From contig JAJTHE010000086.1 in the NCBI GenBank assembly GCA_021298815.1, forward strand, positions 1-53,036: a stretch of DNA of 53,036 nucleotides, read 5' to 3'. Every line of letters begins with the position of its first letter. Within the stretch, counting starts at the first letter, position 1. Made by a program: the position numbers and the translations under genes. Below the pieces are notes generated by a model, which was not told the origin of the DNA, did no database searches, and saw only the letters and a list, made by a program, of their open reading frames with translations. Source of the stretch: Betaproteobacteria bacterium (GTDB lineage Bacteria; Pseudomonadota; Gammaproteobacteria; Burkholderiales; CAIKXV01). Positions 16,340 through 25,725 of the stretch are shown in pieces.

Positions 16340-17404
16340 TCAGCGGCCGCCGATTCCCTGGAAGTAGTCGAGCCAGAGCGCCTCGAGCGTCAGTTGCGCG
16401 TTCAGCGGATGCCGGATCCATCGCTGGCGCAGCGCGAGTGTGCGGTGCAGGCGCGTGATCGCACGCAGCGTCATCGCTGCCGACAGTCGTTGCAGCGCCG
16501 GTACCTGGCGCGGGTGGTAGCGCGGGCCGGCGCCAGCCTTCACCCGCGCGAGGTCGTGCGTCCACTGCACGAGCCAGGACAGCACCTGCGGCGCACCGAT
16601 GTCCTTGGTCTCGCGTGCCGCCGACAATGCGGTGACCGAGCCGTCGGTGACGCAGCGCAGCCACGCCCGGCTGAGCGCGGCGCGTACCGGGTCGGCGCCG
16701 TCGAGCGCCACCTGCGGTGCGCCCCCGGCCAGCGCGAGCGCGGTGGCGGGATCCTCCACGCCCTGGGCCTCCAGCCACGGTACCGCCTGTGCACCGGTGG
16801 GCATCGGCAGCGCGACCCGCATGCACCGGCTCAGGACGGTGGCGCTGACGCGCTGCAGTCGATGCGCAACCAGCAGGAAACGCATGCCGGCAGGCGGCTC
16901 TTCCAGCATCTTCAGCAATGCATTGGACGCGGCGATGTTCATCGCATCCGCCGGGTGGATCACCACCACGCGCGCACCACCCCGATGGCTGCTGATCTGC
17001 GCGAGCTCGGTCAGCGGGCGCAACTGTCCGATCAGGATCGCCTGGCTGGCGGCCTTGCCCTTGCCCTTTTCTTCCGCGCCCTCGTCGTCGGCCTCCGCAT
17101 CGTCGTTCTCGGCGGCCATCGACGCGGGTTCGATCACCCGCAGGTCGGGATGGTTGCCCGCCTCCACGAGCTTGCAGCTCGGGCATTCCAGGCAGGGACG
17201 CGCGTCGGTGCCGGGCGGCGCCTCGCACAGCCAGTATGCGGCGAGCGAGAGGGCGAAGCGGCGCTCGCCGATGCCGGCGGGGCCGTGCACGAGGATGGAC
17301 GGGACCTGCGAGGCCGCAGCCGCCATCCATGCCGCCCGGTGCCAGGGCATGGGCACCGGTACGCCCGGACGGTCGAGGACTGCAGTGGCTGCGGCGCGGG
17401 CCAT
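16340..17404 (-). CDS. holB: DNA polymerase III subunit delta'
   Basis: Clamp-loader subunit of 354 residues. An AAA+ module starts at SILVHGPAGIGERRFALS; the P-loop lysine is replaced by Glu, in line with delta' not hydrolysing ATP. A four-cysteine zinc module follows (CEAPPGTDARPCLECPSCK). An acidic/lysine-rich insert of about 25 residues (near 95-120: ENDDAEADDEGAEEKGKGK) separates it from the strand VVVIHPADAMNIAASNALLK. The sensor-1 SRC motif (VLSRCMRV) is present. The C-terminal domain ends in the usual long helices. It follows tmk by 9 bases, the standard order. Confidence 0.93.
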   Translation of the reverse strand: MARAAATAVLDRPGVPVPMPWHRAAWMAAAASQVPSILVHGPAGIGERRFALSLAAYWLCEAPPGTDARPCLECPSCKLVEAGNHPDLRVIEPASMAAENDDAEADDEGAEEKGKGKAASQAILIGQLRPLTELAQISSHRGGARVVVIHPADAMNIAASNALLKMLEEPPAGMRFLLVAHRLQRVSATVLSRCMRVALPMPTGAQAVPWLEAQGVEDPATALALAGGAPQVALDGADPVRAALSRAWLRCVTDGSVTALSAARETKDIGAPQVLSWLVQWTHDLARVKAGAGPRYHPRQVPALQRLSAAMTLRAITRLHRTLALRQRWIRHPLNAQLTLEALWLDYFQGIGGR

Positions 17405-17413
17405 CGGCAGGGC

Positions 17414-18025
17414 TCAGCCGATCCGTTCGTCCAGCGCGCGGGCGAGCGCCGACTGCACAGCCTCGATGCGCTGGTTGCCGTCGAGCACGCAGAAGCGGTC
17501 GGGCTCGCGGCGCGCCTGTTCGAGGTAGCGTGCCCGCACCCGCTCGAAGAAGCCCAGGTCTTCGCGTTCGAACCGGTCGGCTGCACTGCGCGCGACCACG
17601 CGCGCATGCGCCGTCGCCGCGTCGGTATCGAACAGCAGCGTGAGGCCGGGCCGGAGGTCGCCATGGGTGAGCCGGGCCAGCGCTTCGACATGGCTCTCGG
17701 GTAGCGCTCGCCCGCCGCACTGATAGGCGAAGGTGGCATCGGTGAACCGGTCGCAGAGCACGGTCGAACCGGCGGCGAGCGCCGGCCGCACGACCTCGTG
17801 CAGGTGCTGCGCGCGCGCGGCGAAGATCAGCAGCGTCTCCGCATGCACGTCCATCGCCTCGCCGAGCACGAGGTCGCGGATCTTCTCGCCGACCGCCGTC
17901 CCGCCGGGCTCGCGCGTCTGCACTACCGTCCTGCCGCGCTCGCGCAACCGGCTGGCGATGAACGCCGCATGCGTGCTCTTGCCTGCTCCGTCGATGCCTT
18001 CCAGCGTGATGAACTGCCCTGCCAT
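17414..18025 (-). CDS. tmk: Thymidylate kinase
   Basis: Phosphorylates dTMP to dTDP; 203 residues. P-loop GIDGAGKST (residues 10-18), the substrate strand REPGGT, DRF in LCDRFTDATFAYQ, and the LID region with RFEREDLGFFERVR are all in place. ATG 18025 gives the normal N-terminus MAGQFITLEGIDGAGK. It is located between mltG and holB, as in most proteobacteria. Confidence 0.97.
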   Translation of the reverse strand: MAGQFITLEGIDGAGKSTHAAFIASRLRERGRTVVQTREPGGTAVGEKIRDLVLGEAMDVHAETLLIFAARAQHLHEVVRPALAAGSTVLCDRFTDATFAYQCGGRALPESHVEALARLTHGDLRPGLTLLFDTDAATAHARVVARSAADRFEREDLGFFERVRARYLEQARREPDRFCVLDGNQRIEAVQSALARALDERIG

Positions 18026-18048
18026 CGCGTGTCCGATCGGATGTGCCG

Positions 18049-19125
18049 CTAGCGCCCTGCCCCGCGGCCAAGCTGGTATTTTCTCACGGCACTGTTGTGC
18101 TCCGCGAGGGTGTCGGAGAATTCGGAGCTGCCGTCGCCGCGCGCGACGAAATAGAGTGCCCGTGTCGTCTCCGGCTGCAGCGCGGCGCGCAGCGACGCGA
18201 GCCCCGGCATCGCGATCGGCGTCGGCGGCAGCCCGTTGCGCGTGTAGGTGTTGTAGGGCGTGTCGGTGGTCAGGTCTCGCCGCCGCAGATCGCCGTCGAA
18301 GGCCTCGCCCAGGCCGTAGATCACCGTGGGATCGGTCTGCAGGCGCATGCCGATGCGCAGCCGGTTGTGGAACACGCCGGAGATCCGGCCACGGTCTGCC
18401 GCGCTGCCGGTTTCCTTCTCGATGATCGAAGCGAGCACCAGCGCCTCTTGCGGCGTACGCAACTGCACGCCGGGGGCACGGGCGGCCCACTCCCGTTCCA
18501 GGTGCCGGTCCATGGCGAGCAGCGCACGGGCGAGCAGTGCCCGTTCGCTGCTGCCGCGCGTGAACAGGTAGGTGTCCGGGAACAGCCGGCCTTCGAGCGA
18601 TCCCTCGACGCTCAGCGAGCGGGCGAGATCCGCGTCGGAGACCGGGATCGATTCCCGGCGGATGTCGGGGTTGGCCGCGATCGCGGCGCGCCACTGGCGC
18701 AGCGTCCAGCCCTCGACGAAGGTGATGCCGCTCAGCGTGACATCGCCGCTGGTGATCTTCTGCAGCAGCTCCCAGGCCGATGCGCCGGCGTCCAGTTCAT
18801 AGCGGCCTGCCCGCACTCGCGTGTCCGCCCCGGTGAGGCGGCCCAGGACGACCAGCGGCAGCGCCTGGCCGAGCACCCCGGCGCGCTTCATCTCATTGGC
18901 GGCCGCCCGCAGCCCCTTGCCTTCGGCGATCGTGAACTCCGTCGGTATCGCCGGCAACGTCGTGCGCCAGGCGAACAGGTACAGGGCCGTTGCGCCGGCG
19001 ATCGCCAACGCCACGCCCGCCGCCAGCAGCAGCCAGAGGAATGCACGTGCCAGCCTGCCGCGCTGCCGCCTAGGCGTCACGAGCCAGCGCCGCCACGAGC
19101 TCGGCATGCCACGCGGGCCGGGCAT
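18049..19125 (-). CDS. mltG: Endolytic murein transglycosylase MltG
   Basis: Membrane-anchored lytic transglycosylase (YceG family) that cuts nascent peptidoglycan and sets strand length; up to 358 residues. A basic N-terminus and one membrane segment (LWLLLAAGVALAIAGATALYL) precede a LysM-like part and the catalytic domain. ASIIEKETG carries the catalytic Glu, followed by GVFHNRL and LQTDPTVIYGLG. The start is uncertain: ATG 19125, ATG 19107 and GTG 19080 all overlap the pabC end, and none has a strong ribosome-binding site. Confidence 0.93.
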   Translation of the reverse strand: MPGPRGMPSSWRRWLVTPRRQRGRLARAFLWLLLAAGVALAIAGATALYLFAWRTTLPAIPTEFTIAEGKGLRAAANEMKRAGVLGQALPLVVLGRLTGADTRVRAGRYELDAGASAWELLQKITSGDVTLSGITFVEGWTLRQWRAAIAANPDIRRESIPVSDADLARSLSVEGSLEGRLFPDTYLFTRGSSERALLARALLAMDRHLEREWAARAPGVQLRTPQEALVLASIIEKETGSAADRGRISGVFHNRLRIGMRLQTDPTVIYGLGEAFDGDLRRRDLTTDTPYNTYTRNGLPPTPIAMPGLASLRAALQPETTRALYFVARGDGSSEFSDTLAEHNSAVRKYQLGRGAGR

Positions 19126-19921
19126 GGCTGCGCCCGCAGAACCGCCGCACCCACCAGGCGCCGATCACGCTGTTGCACACGACCAGGCTGTCGGCCGCAT
19201 GCAGCCTCGCCAGCGGCAGCGCTTCCACCGTGGCGTTCAGGCTGTTCGCCCATGCCCAGTCGAGGATGCGCCCGCGCTGCACGCCCTCGACGCCGCAGCC
19301 CGAAAGGTCGGGCGTCGCCAGCCGGCCATCTTCGACGATGAACAGGTTGCTCATCGTACCGCAGATCGCATGTCCCGCGGCATCGAGCGTGAGGCCCTCG
19401 GCTGCTCCGCCGTCGCCCTCCTCCGCCCATTCCGCCCTCGCCAGTACCTGCTCCAGCCGGTTGAGGTGCTTCACCCCGGCCAGCGCCGGCTGGTGCGCCA
19501 GCCGCAGCTTGCACAGGTGCAGCGCGATGCCGGCGGTCTCCCGGTCGAGCGGCCAGCCCGGCAGCGCCGTCGCGCGCACCATTGTGGTCAGGGCCGTGCC
19601 GCGGCTGCGCAGGTAGCCGCGCGCGGAAAGGCCGGCAGTGACCGTGATGCGTGCGATGCAGTCCGGATACCGCGCGCCGAGGTCCGCCAGGTCGCGTTCG
19701 ATCGCGGGCAGATCAGGTTCCCCGAGGCCGAGCCGCGCCAGGTCAGCCGCCAGCTTGCGCGCATGTCGTGGCCAGGCGGGCACGTGGCCCGCCGCGAGGC
19801 GCACCGTGCGGAACACGCCGTCGCCGTAGTTGAAGCCGCGATCGGCGGCCGGCACCGAAGCCCCGGCAGGATCGAAATCGACGCCGTCGACCCGCAGGAA
19901 GAGGGCGCCATCCGCGGTCAT
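19070..19921 (-). CDS. pabC: Aminodeoxychorismate lyase (PabC)
   Basis: PLP enzyme of fold type IV that releases pyruvate from 4-amino-4-deoxychorismate to give p-aminobenzoate for folate; 283 residues. Family marks are the N-terminal DRGFNYGDGVFRTVR, the PLP lysine in GVKHLNRLEQVLA (Lys151) and the SNLFIVEDG strand. ATG 19921 is chosen because GAGG lies 7 bases upstream; a GTG at 19948 would add nine residues. It overlaps the mltG start region. The fabF-pabC-mltG order is standard. Confidence 0.95.
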   Translation of the reverse strand: MTADGALFLRVDGVDFDPAGASVPAADRGFNYGDGVFRTVRLAAGHVPAWPRHARKLAADLARLGLGEPDLPAIERDLADLGARYPDCIARITVTAGLSARGYLRSRGTALTTMVRATALPGWPLDRETAGIALHLCKLRLAHQPALAGVKHLNRLEQVLARAEWAEEGDGGAAEGLTLDAAGHAICGTMSNLFIVEDGRLATPDLSGCGVEGVQRGRILDWAWANSLNATVEALPLARLHAADSLVVCNSVIGAWWVRRFCGRSHARPAWHAELVAALARDA

Positions 19922-19996
19922 GCCGGCCTCATGGCGCAGCGACGGCACCGGGCACCGGGATGGCCGCCCGATGGTCGGTGCATCTGCATGGTGCGA

Positions 19997-21235
19997 TCAG
20001 CGCAGGCGCCGGAACACCAGCGAGCCGTTGGTGCCGCCGAAGCCGAAGTTGTTCTTCAACGCGGCGTCGATCTTCATCTGCCGCGCTTCGTTCGCGCAGT
20101 AGTCGAGGTCGCACTCCGGATCCTGGTTGAAGATGTTGATCGTCGGCGGCGATACCTGGTGGTGGATCGCCAGCACGGTGACTACCGACTCCAGGCCACC
20201 GGCGCCGCCGAGCAGGTGCCCGGTCATCGACTTGGTGGAGTTGACCACCAGCTGCTTCGCGGCCTCGACGCCGAAGGCGGCCTTGATCGCCTCGGTCTCG
20301 TTCTTGTCGCCCAGCGGCGTGGAGGTACCATGTGCATTCAGGTACTGCACGTCCGACGCCTCGAGGCCGGCATTGCGCAGCGCGTTCAGCATGCAGCGGC
20401 GCGGCCCGTCCATGTTCGGCGCGGTCATGTGGAACGCGTCGCTGCTCATGCCGTAGCCGGCCAACTCGGCATAGATGCGTGCGCCGCGCGCGCGCGCATG
20501 CTCGTACTCCTCGAGCACCAGCACGCCGGCGCCTTCGCCCAGCACGAACCCGTCGCGATCCTTGTCCCATGGACGCGATGCGGTCTTCGGGTCGTCGTTG
20601 CGGCTGGACAGCGCACGTGCCGCGGCGAAGCCGCCGATGCCCAGCGGCGATACCGTCGATTCGGCACCGCCGGCGATCATCACGTCGGCATCGCCGTACT
20701 CGATCAGCCGCCCCGCCTCGCCGATGCAGTGCAGCCCGGTGGTGCAGGCGGTGACCACCGCCAGGTTCGGCCCCTTCAGGCCGAAGCGGATGCTCAGGTG
20801 GCCGGAGATCATGTTGATGATCGATGCCGGCACGAAGAACGGCGAGATGCGCCGCGGTCCCTTCGCCACCAGGTCGGCATGGGTCTGCTCGATCATCGGC
20901 AGGCCGCCGATCCCCGAGCCGACGATCACGCCGATGCGCTCGGCATTCTGCTCGGTGACTTCGATGCCGCTGTCGGCCCAGGCCTGGATGCCGGCCGCCA
21001 TCCCGAAATGGATGAAGGTGTCCATGTGCCGGGCTTCCTTCGCCGGCATGTACTGCTCGACGTCGAAGCCCTTCACCTCGCCGGCGAAACGGCAGGAGAA
21101 GCCCGTTGCGTCGAACTTGGTCACATCGGCAATGCCTGTGCGCCCGGCGACCAGGTTGTCCCAGGCCTCGGGGATGCTGTTGCCGACCGGGGAGACCACC
21201 CCGAGCCCTGTCACCACTACGCGACGACGTGCCAT
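19997..21235 (-). CDS. fabF: 3-oxoacyl-[ACP] synthase II
   Basis: Condensing enzyme KASII, which elongates acyl-ACP with malonyl-ACP; 412 residues. The Cys-His-His triad is visible: Cys164 in VVTACTTGLHC, His302 in LNAHGTSTPLGD and His340 in KSMTGHLLG. The glycine-rich end NNFGFGGTNGSLVF is normal. It starts 31 bases after the acpP stop and is expected to be co-transcribed with its substrate carrier. Confidence 0.98.
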   Translation of the reverse strand: MARRRVVVTGLGVVSPVGNSIPEAWDNLVAGRTGIADVTKFDATGFSCRFAGEVKGFDVEQYMPAKEARHMDTFIHFGMAAGIQAWADSGIEVTEQNAERIGVIVGSGIGGLPMIEQTHADLVAKGPRRISPFFVPASIINMISGHLSIRFGLKGPNLAVVTACTTGLHCIGEAGRLIEYGDADVMIAGGAESTVSPLGIGGFAAARALSSRNDDPKTASRPWDKDRDGFVLGEGAGVLVLEEYEHARARGARIYAELAGYGMSSDAFHMTAPNMDGPRRCMLNALRNAGLEASDVQYLNAHGTSTPLGDKNETEAIKAAFGVEAAKQLVVNSTKSMTGHLLGGAGGLESVVTVLAIHHQVSPPTINIFNQDPECDLDYCANEARQMKIDAALKNNFGFGGTNGSLVFRRLR

Positions 21236-21266
21236 TCGCCAGCCTGCCGATCCGTGATTTCTGCAG

Positions 21267-21503
21267 TTACTTCTTGTGGGACGTGACGTAGTCGATCGCC
21301 TGCTGCACGGTGGTGATCTTCTCCGCCTCTTCGTCCGGAATCTCGGTCTCGAACTCTTCCTCGAGCGCCATCACGAGTTCCACCGTGTCCAGCGAATCGG
21401 CGCCGAGGTCATCGACGAAGCGCGAATCGATCTTCACGTCGGCTTCGTTGACGCCCAGCTGCTCGGCCACGATCTTCTTGACGCGGCTTTCCACGTTTTC
21501 CAT
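21267..21503 (-). CDS. acpP: Acyl carrier protein
   Basis: 78-residue acidic carrier of fatty-acid intermediates. The phosphopantetheine site is Ser37 in [18 protein letters not shown]; AcpS (6.7 kb) would add the arm. Strong ribosome-binding site AAGAGGGG upstream of ATG 21503. A 168-base gap after fabG holds a TAGAAT -10-like box (21588-21583) and an adjacent inverted repeat, so an internal promoter that boosts ACP is plausible. Confidence 0.98.
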   Translation of the reverse strand: MENVESRVKKIVAEQLGVNEADVKIDSRFVDDLGADSLDTVELVMALEEEFETEIPDEEAEKITTVQQAIDYVTSHKK

Positions 21504-21671
21504 TGCAGACCCCTCTTGTAGTGTGAATCGTTTGAAGGCACCGGGAAGGTTGCCCAGAATGCCCGCAGCGAAACGGCTGCGGATTCTACCAAAAACGAAC
21601 CCTCATCCCGCGATGTTCGGAATGCCGGGCCAGCGGGCGAAACCTGCCGTCCGACCGACCTCCCGCGAAAC

Positions 21672-22427
21672 TCAGTCCATGAACAGTCCACCGTTGACAT
21701 GCAGGGTGCTGCCGGTCACGTAGGCGGCGCCCGGCGAGGCGAGGAAAAGCACGGCTGCCGCGACGTCGGCTGCCTCGCCCAGCCGGCCCAGCGGCACCTG
21801 GTCGAGCAGCGCGGTCTTCTGTTCCGGCTTGAGCGAGCGTGTCATGTCGGTATCGATGAAGCCGGGGGCCACGCAGTTGACCGTGATGTTGCGGCTGCCC
21901 ACCTCGCGCGCCAGCGCGCGGGTGAAGCCGAGCATGCCAGCTTTCGAAGCGGCGTAGTTCGACTGGCCGGCATTTCCGATCGAGCCGACCACCGATCCGA
22001 TGTTGACGATCCGGCCACGCCGCGCCTTCATCATCGGCCGCAGCACCGCCTTAGACAGGCGCCAGACCGACTTCAGGTTGGTGTCGATGATCGAGTCCCA
22101 CTCCTCCTCGCTCATCCGCATGAGCAGGTTGTCTCGGGTGATGCCGGCGTTGTTGACCAGGATCGAGATGCCGCCCTCGGCCGCGGCGATCGACGCCAGC
22201 AGGTCCTCGACCGCGGCGCCGTCGTTCACGTCGAGCCGCACGCCGCGGCCGGGCAGCCCGGCCTGGGCGAATGCCGCATCGATCGCCTGCACGCCGGTGT
22301 CGCTGGTCGCGGTGCCGATCACCCGGGCTCCGGCGCCGGCCAGCGCCTGCGCGATCGCCTGTCCGATGCCGCGCGTCGCACCGGTCACCAGCGCCACCTC
22401 GGACTTCAGCAGTTCACGATCGTTCAT
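21672..22427 (-). CDS. fabG: 3-oxoacyl-[ACP] reductase
   Basis: NADPH-dependent short-chain dehydrogenase that reduces beta-ketoacyl-ACP; 251 residues. The cofactor motif VTGATRGIG is at residues 14-22, NNAG at 92-95, and the catalytic Ser145, Tyr158 and Lys162 are in GSVVGSIGNAGQSNYAASK. ATG 22427 overlaps the fabD stop by 4 bases. The first eight residues are slightly longer than in E. coli FabG. Confidence 0.97.
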   Translation of the reverse strand: MNDRELLKSEVALVTGATRGIGQAIAQALAGAGARVIGTATSDTGVQAIDAAFAQAGLPGRGVRLDVNDGAAVEDLLASIAAAEGGISILVNNAGITRDNLLMRMSEEEWDSIIDTNLKSVWRLSKAVLRPMMKARRGRIVNIGSVVGSIGNAGQSNYAASKAGMLGFTRALAREVGSRNITVNCVAPGFIDTDMTRSLKPEQKTALLDQVPLGRLGEAADVAAAVLFLASPGAAYVTGSTLHVNGGLFMD

Positions 22428-23371
22428 GCGCACACTGCCTTGAGGGCTTCGTCGAGCGAGGCGGCATCCACGAGCGCGAAGCCGGCAAGGTTGCCGTCGA
22501 TGCGCCGGGTCAGGCCGTTGAGGACCTTGCCCGGACCGCATTCGATGACCGTGCCGGCCCCCATCGCGGCGATCGCCTTCACCGTCTCGACCCAGCGCAC
22601 CGGCGAGCGCGCCTGCCGGGCCAGCGCGTCGCGGATCGACGCCGGATCGGCGGGCGTCGCCACATCGACGTTGTTGACTACCGGGAAGCGCGGCGCCGAG
22701 AGGGTGACCCCGTGCAGGAAGATGGACAGGCGTTCCGCGGCTGGTGCCAGCAGCGTCGAATGGAACGGTGCACTCACCGGCAGCATCACTGCCCGCTTCG
22801 CGCCGGCCGCCTTCGCCCGCTCGCCGGCCCGTTCGACCGCCGACTTGTGTCCTGCGATGACGACCTGGCTGGGCGCGTTGAAGTTGACCGCCTCGACCAC
22901 TTCGCCCTGCGATGCTTCCGCGCACGCCTGGCGCACCGCGTCGTCGTCCAGGCCGAGGATGGCGGCCATTGCGCCGGTGCCCATCGGCACCGCCTCCTGC
23001 ATCGCCTGTGCGCGGAAGCGCACGGTGCGCACCGCGTCTGCGAGCGACAGGGACCCCGCGGCGACCAGCGCCGAATACTCGCCCAGGCTGTGCCCGGCGA
23101 CCACGACCGGATCCGGGCCGCCGCTGGCGAGCCACTCGCGCCAGACGGCGACGCCAGCCGTCAGCATCACCGGTTGCGTGTTCACCGTCGCGTTGAGGGC
23201 GGTGTCCGGGCCCTGTTCGACCATCGTCCACAGGTCTTCGCCCAGCGCAGCGGAGGCTTCCTCGAAGGTCGCGCGTACGCCGGGCCGGTCGGCGAAGCCA
23301 CGCATCATGCCTACCGACTGCGAACCCTGGCCCGGGAACACGATGGAAAAGGGAGTCCTGGCTGAAGTCAT
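22424..23371 (-). CDS. fabD: Malonyl-CoA:ACP transacylase
   Basis: Loads malonyl groups on ACP; 315 residues. The N-terminal FPGQGSQSVGM oxyanion loop, the nucleophile elbow GHSLGEYS (Ser95) and the catalytic His in VSAPFHSTLL are present. The substrate arginine lies in VRFRAQAMQEAVP. It starts 49 bases after the fabH stop and overlaps fabG. Confidence 0.97.
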   Translation of the reverse strand: MTSARTPFSIVFPGQGSQSVGMMRGFADRPGVRATFEEASAALGEDLWTMVEQGPDTALNATVNTQPVMLTAGVAVWREWLASGGPDPVVVAGHSLGEYSALVAAGSLSLADAVRTVRFRAQAMQEAVPMGTGAMAAILGLDDDAVRQACAEASQGEVVEAVNFNAPSQVVIAGHKSAVERAGERAKAAGAKRAVMLPVSAPFHSTLLAPAAERLSIFLHGVTLSAPRFPVVNNVDVATPADPASIRDALARQARSPVRWVETVKAIAAMGAGTVIECGPGKVLNGLTRRIDGNLAGFALVDAASLDEALKAVCA

Positions 23372-23420
23372 TGGATTGAAGGCTCCGTGGTTCGAACGGA
23401 CCGGGCAGGCATGGCGCGCG

Positions 23421-24407
23421 TCACCAGCGCACCAGCACCGATCCCCATGTGAATCCGCCGCCCACCCCTTCCAGCATCACGAGGTGGCCCGGCCTGATGC
23501 GGCCGTCGCGGACGGCTGTGTCGAGCGCCAGCGGGATCGACGCCGCGGAGGTGTTCGCATGGCGGTCGACGGTCACGATGACGCGTTCCATCGACAGGCC
23601 GAGCTTCCGGGCGGTCGCCTCGATGATGCGGATGTTGGCCTGGTGCGGCACCAGCCAGTCGACGTCCGACGGCACCAGGCCGTTCGCGTGCAGGGCCTCG
23701 TGCGCGACTTCCGCCAGTACCTTGACCGCGAAGCGGAACACCGCGTTGCCGTCCATGCGCACGAACGGCGAGCCCTCGATCCGGCCCTGCTCGATGCGTC
23801 CGGGAACGCCCAGGATGCCGTTGTAGCTGCCGTCGGCATGCAGGTGGGAGGACAGGATTCCGGGCTGCTCCGAAGCGCTCAGCACGACCGCCCCGGCACC
23901 GTCGCCGAACAGCACGCAGGTCGCCCGGTCGTTCCAGTCGAGGATGCGCGAATAGACTTCCGCCCCGACCACCAGCGCATGGCGGCACTGCCCCGCGCGC
24001 ACGGCGAGGTCGGCGGACGACAGCGCATAGATGAAGCCGCTGCAGACCGCCTGCAGGTCGTAGGCCGGGCAGCCGGCGATGCCGAGCTTCTGCTGCAGGA
24101 TGCAGGCAGTGCTCGGGAAGACTACGTCCGGGGTGGTGGTTGCGACGATCACCAGCCCGATGTCGGAGGGCTGCAGCCCGGCGGCCTCGATGGCCTGCCG
24201 TGCCGCGTGCAGCGCCATGTCGCTCGCCAGTTCACCGTCGGCCGCGAAGTGCCGCTGCCGTATGCCGGTGCGGGTGGAGATCCATTCATCCGAGGTGTCG
24301 ACGCGCTGCGCGAGTTCGTCGTTGCTCACGCAGTGCCGCGGCAGGTAGCTGCCGGTGCCGCTGATGCGCGAACGGACCGGCGCCGGTACCGCCGGCGCGA
24401 GGGTCAT
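23421..24407 (-). CDS. fabH: 3-oxoacyl-[ACP] synthase III
   Basis: Starts fatty-acid synthesis by condensing acyl-CoA with malonyl-ACP; 328 residues. The Cys-His-Asn triad is Cys122 ([12 protein letters not shown]), His255 (VPHQANIRI) and Asn285 ([11 protein letters not shown]). The C-terminal loop [15 protein letters not shown] is typical. ATG 24407 overlaps the plsX stop by 4 bases, coupling phospholipid and fatty-acid initiation. Confidence 0.97.
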   Translation of the reverse strand: MTLAPAVPAPVRSRISGTGSYLPRHCVSNDELAQRVDTSDEWISTRTGIRQRHFAADGELASDMALHAARQAIEAAGLQPSDIGLVIVATTTPDVVFPSTACILQQKLGIAGCPAYDLQAVCSGFIYALSSADLAVRAGQCRHALVVGAEVYSRILDWNDRATCVLFGDGAGAVVLSASEQPGILSSHLHADGSYNGILGVPGRIEQGRIEGSPFVRMDGNAVFRFAVKVLAEVAHEALHANGLVPSDVDWLVPHQANIRIIEATARKLGLSMERVIVTVDRHANTSAASIPLALDTAVRDGRIRPGHLVMLEGVGGGFTWGSVLVRW

Positions 24408-25423
24408 GCCGCACCTCGCTGCAACTGGTTCACGCGTTCGCTGATGCGTCCGGACAGGCCCATGCGCACCTCCTCGACCGCGCGTCCGATCGCGAATCCG
24501 AAGCTGAACGCGTCCGCCGATCCGTGACTCTTCACCACCACGCCCTGCAGCCCGAGCAAGCTCGCGCCGTTGTAGCGACGGTGGTCGACGGTGCGCTTGA
24601 ACGCACGCATCACCGGCAGCGAGCACAGGCCGGCGAGCTTCGTCCACCAGGTGCGCTCGACTTCCCTGCGCAGCATCACGCCGAGCATCTGGGCCAGGCC
24701 TTCGGAGGACTTCAGCGCGACATTGCCAACGAAGCCATCGCAGACCACGACATCAACCGTGCCCTTGTAGATGTCGTCGCCTTCGACGTTGCCGTAGAAG
24801 TTGAGGCCGCTCAGGCGCAGCAGTTCCGCCGCCTGCTTCACCGTGTCGTTGCCCTTGATGTCCTCGACCCCGATGTTCAGCAGGCCGACGCTCGGCGAAT
24901 CGACATGGTCGAGCGCGCCCACCAGGCTTGCGCCCATGATGCCGAACTGCACCAGCTGCAGCGGCGTGCAGTCGACGTTCGCGCCCAGGTCGAGCATGTA
25001 GGTGCGCCCCTTGGTCGACGGCAGCACGCCGCAGATCGCCGGGCGTTCGATGCCCGGCAGCGTCTTCAGCACGAAGCGCGAGGTGGCCATCAGTGCCCCG
25101 GTGTTGCCGGCACTGACGCAGGCATGCGCCTCGCCCGACTTGACGAGGTTGATCGCGACCCGCATCGACGATTTCTTCTTGTTGCGAAGCGCGCCGGCCG
25201 GGGCTTCGTCCATCGCGACGACCTCGGGTGCATGCAGCACGCGCAGGCGCTCGCTTTCCGAGCGACCAGCCGCGGCGAGGGCCGTGCCGATGGCGTCGGA
25301 CAGACCGACGAGCACGATGGCCAGCGCCGGGTCGGCATCGACCGCGGCGATCGCCGCCGCGACGGTGACGCGCGGCCCGTGGTCACCGCCCATGCAGTCT
25401 ATGGCAACGACGACCTGCGACAT
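24404..25423 (-). CDS. plsX: Phosphate acyltransferase PlsX
   Basis: Makes acyl-phosphate from acyl-ACP for phospholipid synthesis; peripheral membrane protein of 339 residues. Family marks are [14 protein letters not shown] at the N-terminus, the [10 protein letters not shown] loop and the [16 protein letters not shown] block. It follows rpmF by 112 bases, a spacer without a recognisable signal, and overlaps fabH. Confidence 0.97.
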   Translation of the reverse strand: MSQVVVAIDCMGGDHGPRVTVAAAIAAVDADPALAIVLVGLSDAIGTALAAAGRSESERLRVLHAPEVVAMDEAPAGALRNKKKSSMRVAINLVKSGEAHACVSAGNTGALMATSRFVLKTLPGIERPAICGVLPSTKGRTYMLDLGANVDCTPLQLVQFGIMGASLVGALDHVDSPSVGLLNIGVEDIKGNDTVKQAAELLRLSGLNFYGNVEGDDIYKGTVDVVVCDGFVGNVALKSSEGLAQMLGVMLRREVERTWWTKLAGLCSLPVMRAFKRTVDHRRYNGASLLGLQGVVVKSHGSADAFSFGFAIGRAVEEVRMGLSGRISERVNQLQRGAA

Positions 25424-25535
25424 GGTCAGCGCCTACCTGCAGCGGACAGTTGCACCCGACGCAGGAAGTCGAGACCCGATCTGCCGAAGTCCAATCCGTC
25501 TACCTGCGTGCCGTCGGTGAAATCGGAGGCGCCGC

Positions 25536-25715
25536 TCAGTCCTTCTTGCCTGCGGTGACTTTCTTGCCGCGGTAGTAACCCGACGGGCTGATGTGGTGGC
25601 GCAGGTGCACTTCGCCGGTCGTCGGTTCCACGCCGAGCGGCGCGGCGGTCAGGAAATCATGCGCACGGCGCATGTTGCGGCGGGACGGGGACTTCTTGTT
25701 CTGCTGGACTGCCAT
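25536..25715 (-). CDS. rpmF: 50S ribosomal protein L32
   Basis: 59 residues. [20 protein letters not shown] and the C-terminal [14 protein letters not shown] are the standard L32 pattern. The zinc cysteines of some L32 proteins are absent, as in many proteobacteria. It lies 10 bases after the yceD stop; the yceD-rpmF pair is near universal in this group. Confidence 0.97.
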   Translation of the reverse strand: MAVQQNKKSPSRRNMRRAHDFLTAAPLGVEPTTGEVHLRHHISPSGYYRGKKVTAGKKD

Positions 25716-25725
25716 GATGAACCTC

